33,751 nt of DNA from Bacteroidales bacterium (GTDB lineage: Bacteria; Bacteroidota; Bacteroidia; Bacteroidales; Dysgonomonadaceae): assembly GCA_012513315.1 (NCBI GenBank), contig JAAZCL010000026.1, positions 1 to 33,751 on the forward strand, in the 5' to 3' direction. A program made the position numbers and the translations under genes. The notes beneath the pieces are model-generated. The model had not been told where the DNA came from, searched no databases, and saw nothing but the letters and a program-made list of their open reading frames with translations. Of this stretch, positions 33,056-33,751 are shown piece after piece; positions within the stretch are counted from its first letter, which is position 1, and the number at the start of each line of letters is the position of its first letter.

Positions 33056-33679
33056 TTAACAACAATACAAACTCTCCGAATTCATTTGCAAAGAATGAGA
33101 AGAAAAATAAATCCAGAAGTGAGTATCGTCTAATGTCCATCCTTTTAGCAAGTCTATAGATACATTGCCATCCGAACGTTTAGCAACACCCGAAAAACTA
33201 TCAACAACATTGTGCTTAGCATTAAAAACAACAATATTAATCTGATCATTGGCTTTTGCAGGGTTTTGCGAAGTTGCAATTTTCGCTTCCCACGTGAAAT
33301 TTACAGCCCTGTTTTCATCATCCAACTCCATCTTAATTTCAGCAGGCAATTGCAACTTACACTCAGCAATTTTAATCTTACTATAATCTAGGGCGAAATT
33401 AGGATATTCACCCACAATAGCTTCGCGATATGCCTTACCCACCAACGATCTATAAGCATTTGTATCGCCCCTGTGCCCCAGCTTAATAGAGCGGTTGAGT
33501 GGCGATAGACCTTTATTTACTAATGCAAACTTCATACGATGCGCCAGCTGCTTAGGAGTTTTTGGATCGTTTGGAATTGGATTTGCCCTTACAACCTGTT
33601 TGCCATTAAGGATATAGGTATTTACATTGCCAACTTTACCCGATAGCTTACTAAAAAATGAATCTTTAAAACTTGCCAT
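33056..33679 (-). CDS. DUF6266 family protein
   Basis: A 207-residue protein of unknown function found in Bacteroidota. The N-terminus FFSKLSGKVGNVNTYILNGKQVVRANPIPNDPKTPKQLAHRMKF-type pattern (visible in shorter pieces as GKVGNVNTYILNGKQVVR and PKTPKQLAHRMKFAL) is the family hallmark. The rest is a beta-rich domain with NFTWEAKIATSQNPAKANDQINIV and a final HFWIYFSSHS strand. There is no signal peptide or membrane helix. Members often occur in many copies per genome, and their function is undetermined. It is upstream of the ATPase remnant on the same strand. Only 72 bases of upstream sequence are visible, with no convincing promoter. Confidence 0.8.
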   Translation of the reverse strand: MASFKDSFFSKLSGKVGNVNTYILNGKQVVRANPIPNDPKTPKQLAHRMKFALVNKGLSPLNRSIKLGHRGDTNAYRSLVGKAYREAIVGEYPNFALDYSKIKIAECKLQLPAEIKMELDDENRAVNFTWEAKIATSQNPAKANDQINIVVFNAKHNVVDSFSGVAKRSDGNVSIDLLKGWTLDDTHFWIYFSSHSLQMNSESLYCC

Positions 33680-33751
33680 TATATTTGATTTATTAATACT
33701 TACAAGATAATGAAAATTAGTTAAATATCAAAGAGATATAGTCCCAATTTG

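Overview
The window reads as an AT-rich chromosomal segment of a Bacteroidota bacterium, most likely order Bacteroidales or Marinilabiliales. The support is: promoters of the Bacteroidota type (a TTTG/TTG -33 element and a TAnnTTTG -7 element) in front of many genes; families that are typical of the phylum (DUF6266, DUF5687, the paired PadR/PspC genes, the Porin_10-like barrel); and fused hisB and hisIE genes. No plasmid or phage backbone is visible. The content is mostly housekeeping, with small mobile or repeated elements in the gaps.

Layout. 1-4545 (+): the 3' part of an RND efflux pump, a small PII-like protein and nicotinate phosphoribosyltransferase (pncB). 4542-7618 (-): coaBC followed by an M23 peptidase, convergent with pncB and overlapping it by 4 bases. 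7788-10276 (+): a PadR repressor with a palindromic candidate operator, then a double-PspC membrane protein and a terminator. 10297-12820 (+): tRNA-Leu(GAG), the bifunctional NAD(P)HX repair enzyme, and rplU-rpmA with their own promoter and terminator hairpin. 12825-13148: an ORF-less, internally deleted group II intron sitting 5 bases past that hairpin. 13187-20347 (-): the complete histidine operon hisG-D-C-B-H-A-F-IE. 20423-20593: its control region. 20800-23715 (+): a putative porin and a membrane-anchored solute-binding protein. 23814-24242 (-): a small secreted charged helical protein. 24555-24968 (+): a small membrane protein behind three 21-bp repeats. 25000-29966 (-): a HerA/DUF853 ATPase, a DUF5687 ABC permease, its ATPase, and a DUF368 polyprenyl-phosphate transporter. 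30009-30358: a gene-free stretch with a MITE-like imperfect palindrome and a dispersed repeat. 30359-32763 (-): proS and menA. 32842-33000 (-): a tiny remnant of an ATPase gene. 33056-33679 (-): a DUF6266 protein.

The most interesting unit is the histidine control region. A Bacteroidota promoter drives an 18-codon leader peptide, MKVNRFHHHHFDTCSQAS, with four consecutive His codons. An intrinsic terminator follows. Its left arm can instead pair with seven bases overlapping the last codons of the leader peptide. This is the layout of ribosome-stalling attenuation, so the whole pathway would be controlled by charged tRNA-His.

A second theme is small repeats. A 52-bp element occurs in the hisG-hisD gap and after menA, with a decayed copy in the hisA-hisF gap. 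A related 22-bp unit is tandemly repeated four times upstream of the his promoter. Separately, four proteins (CoaBC, the PspC protein, the NAD(P)HX enzyme and the ABC ATPase) carry in-frame 18- or 21-bp tandem repeats in linkers or at a terminus.
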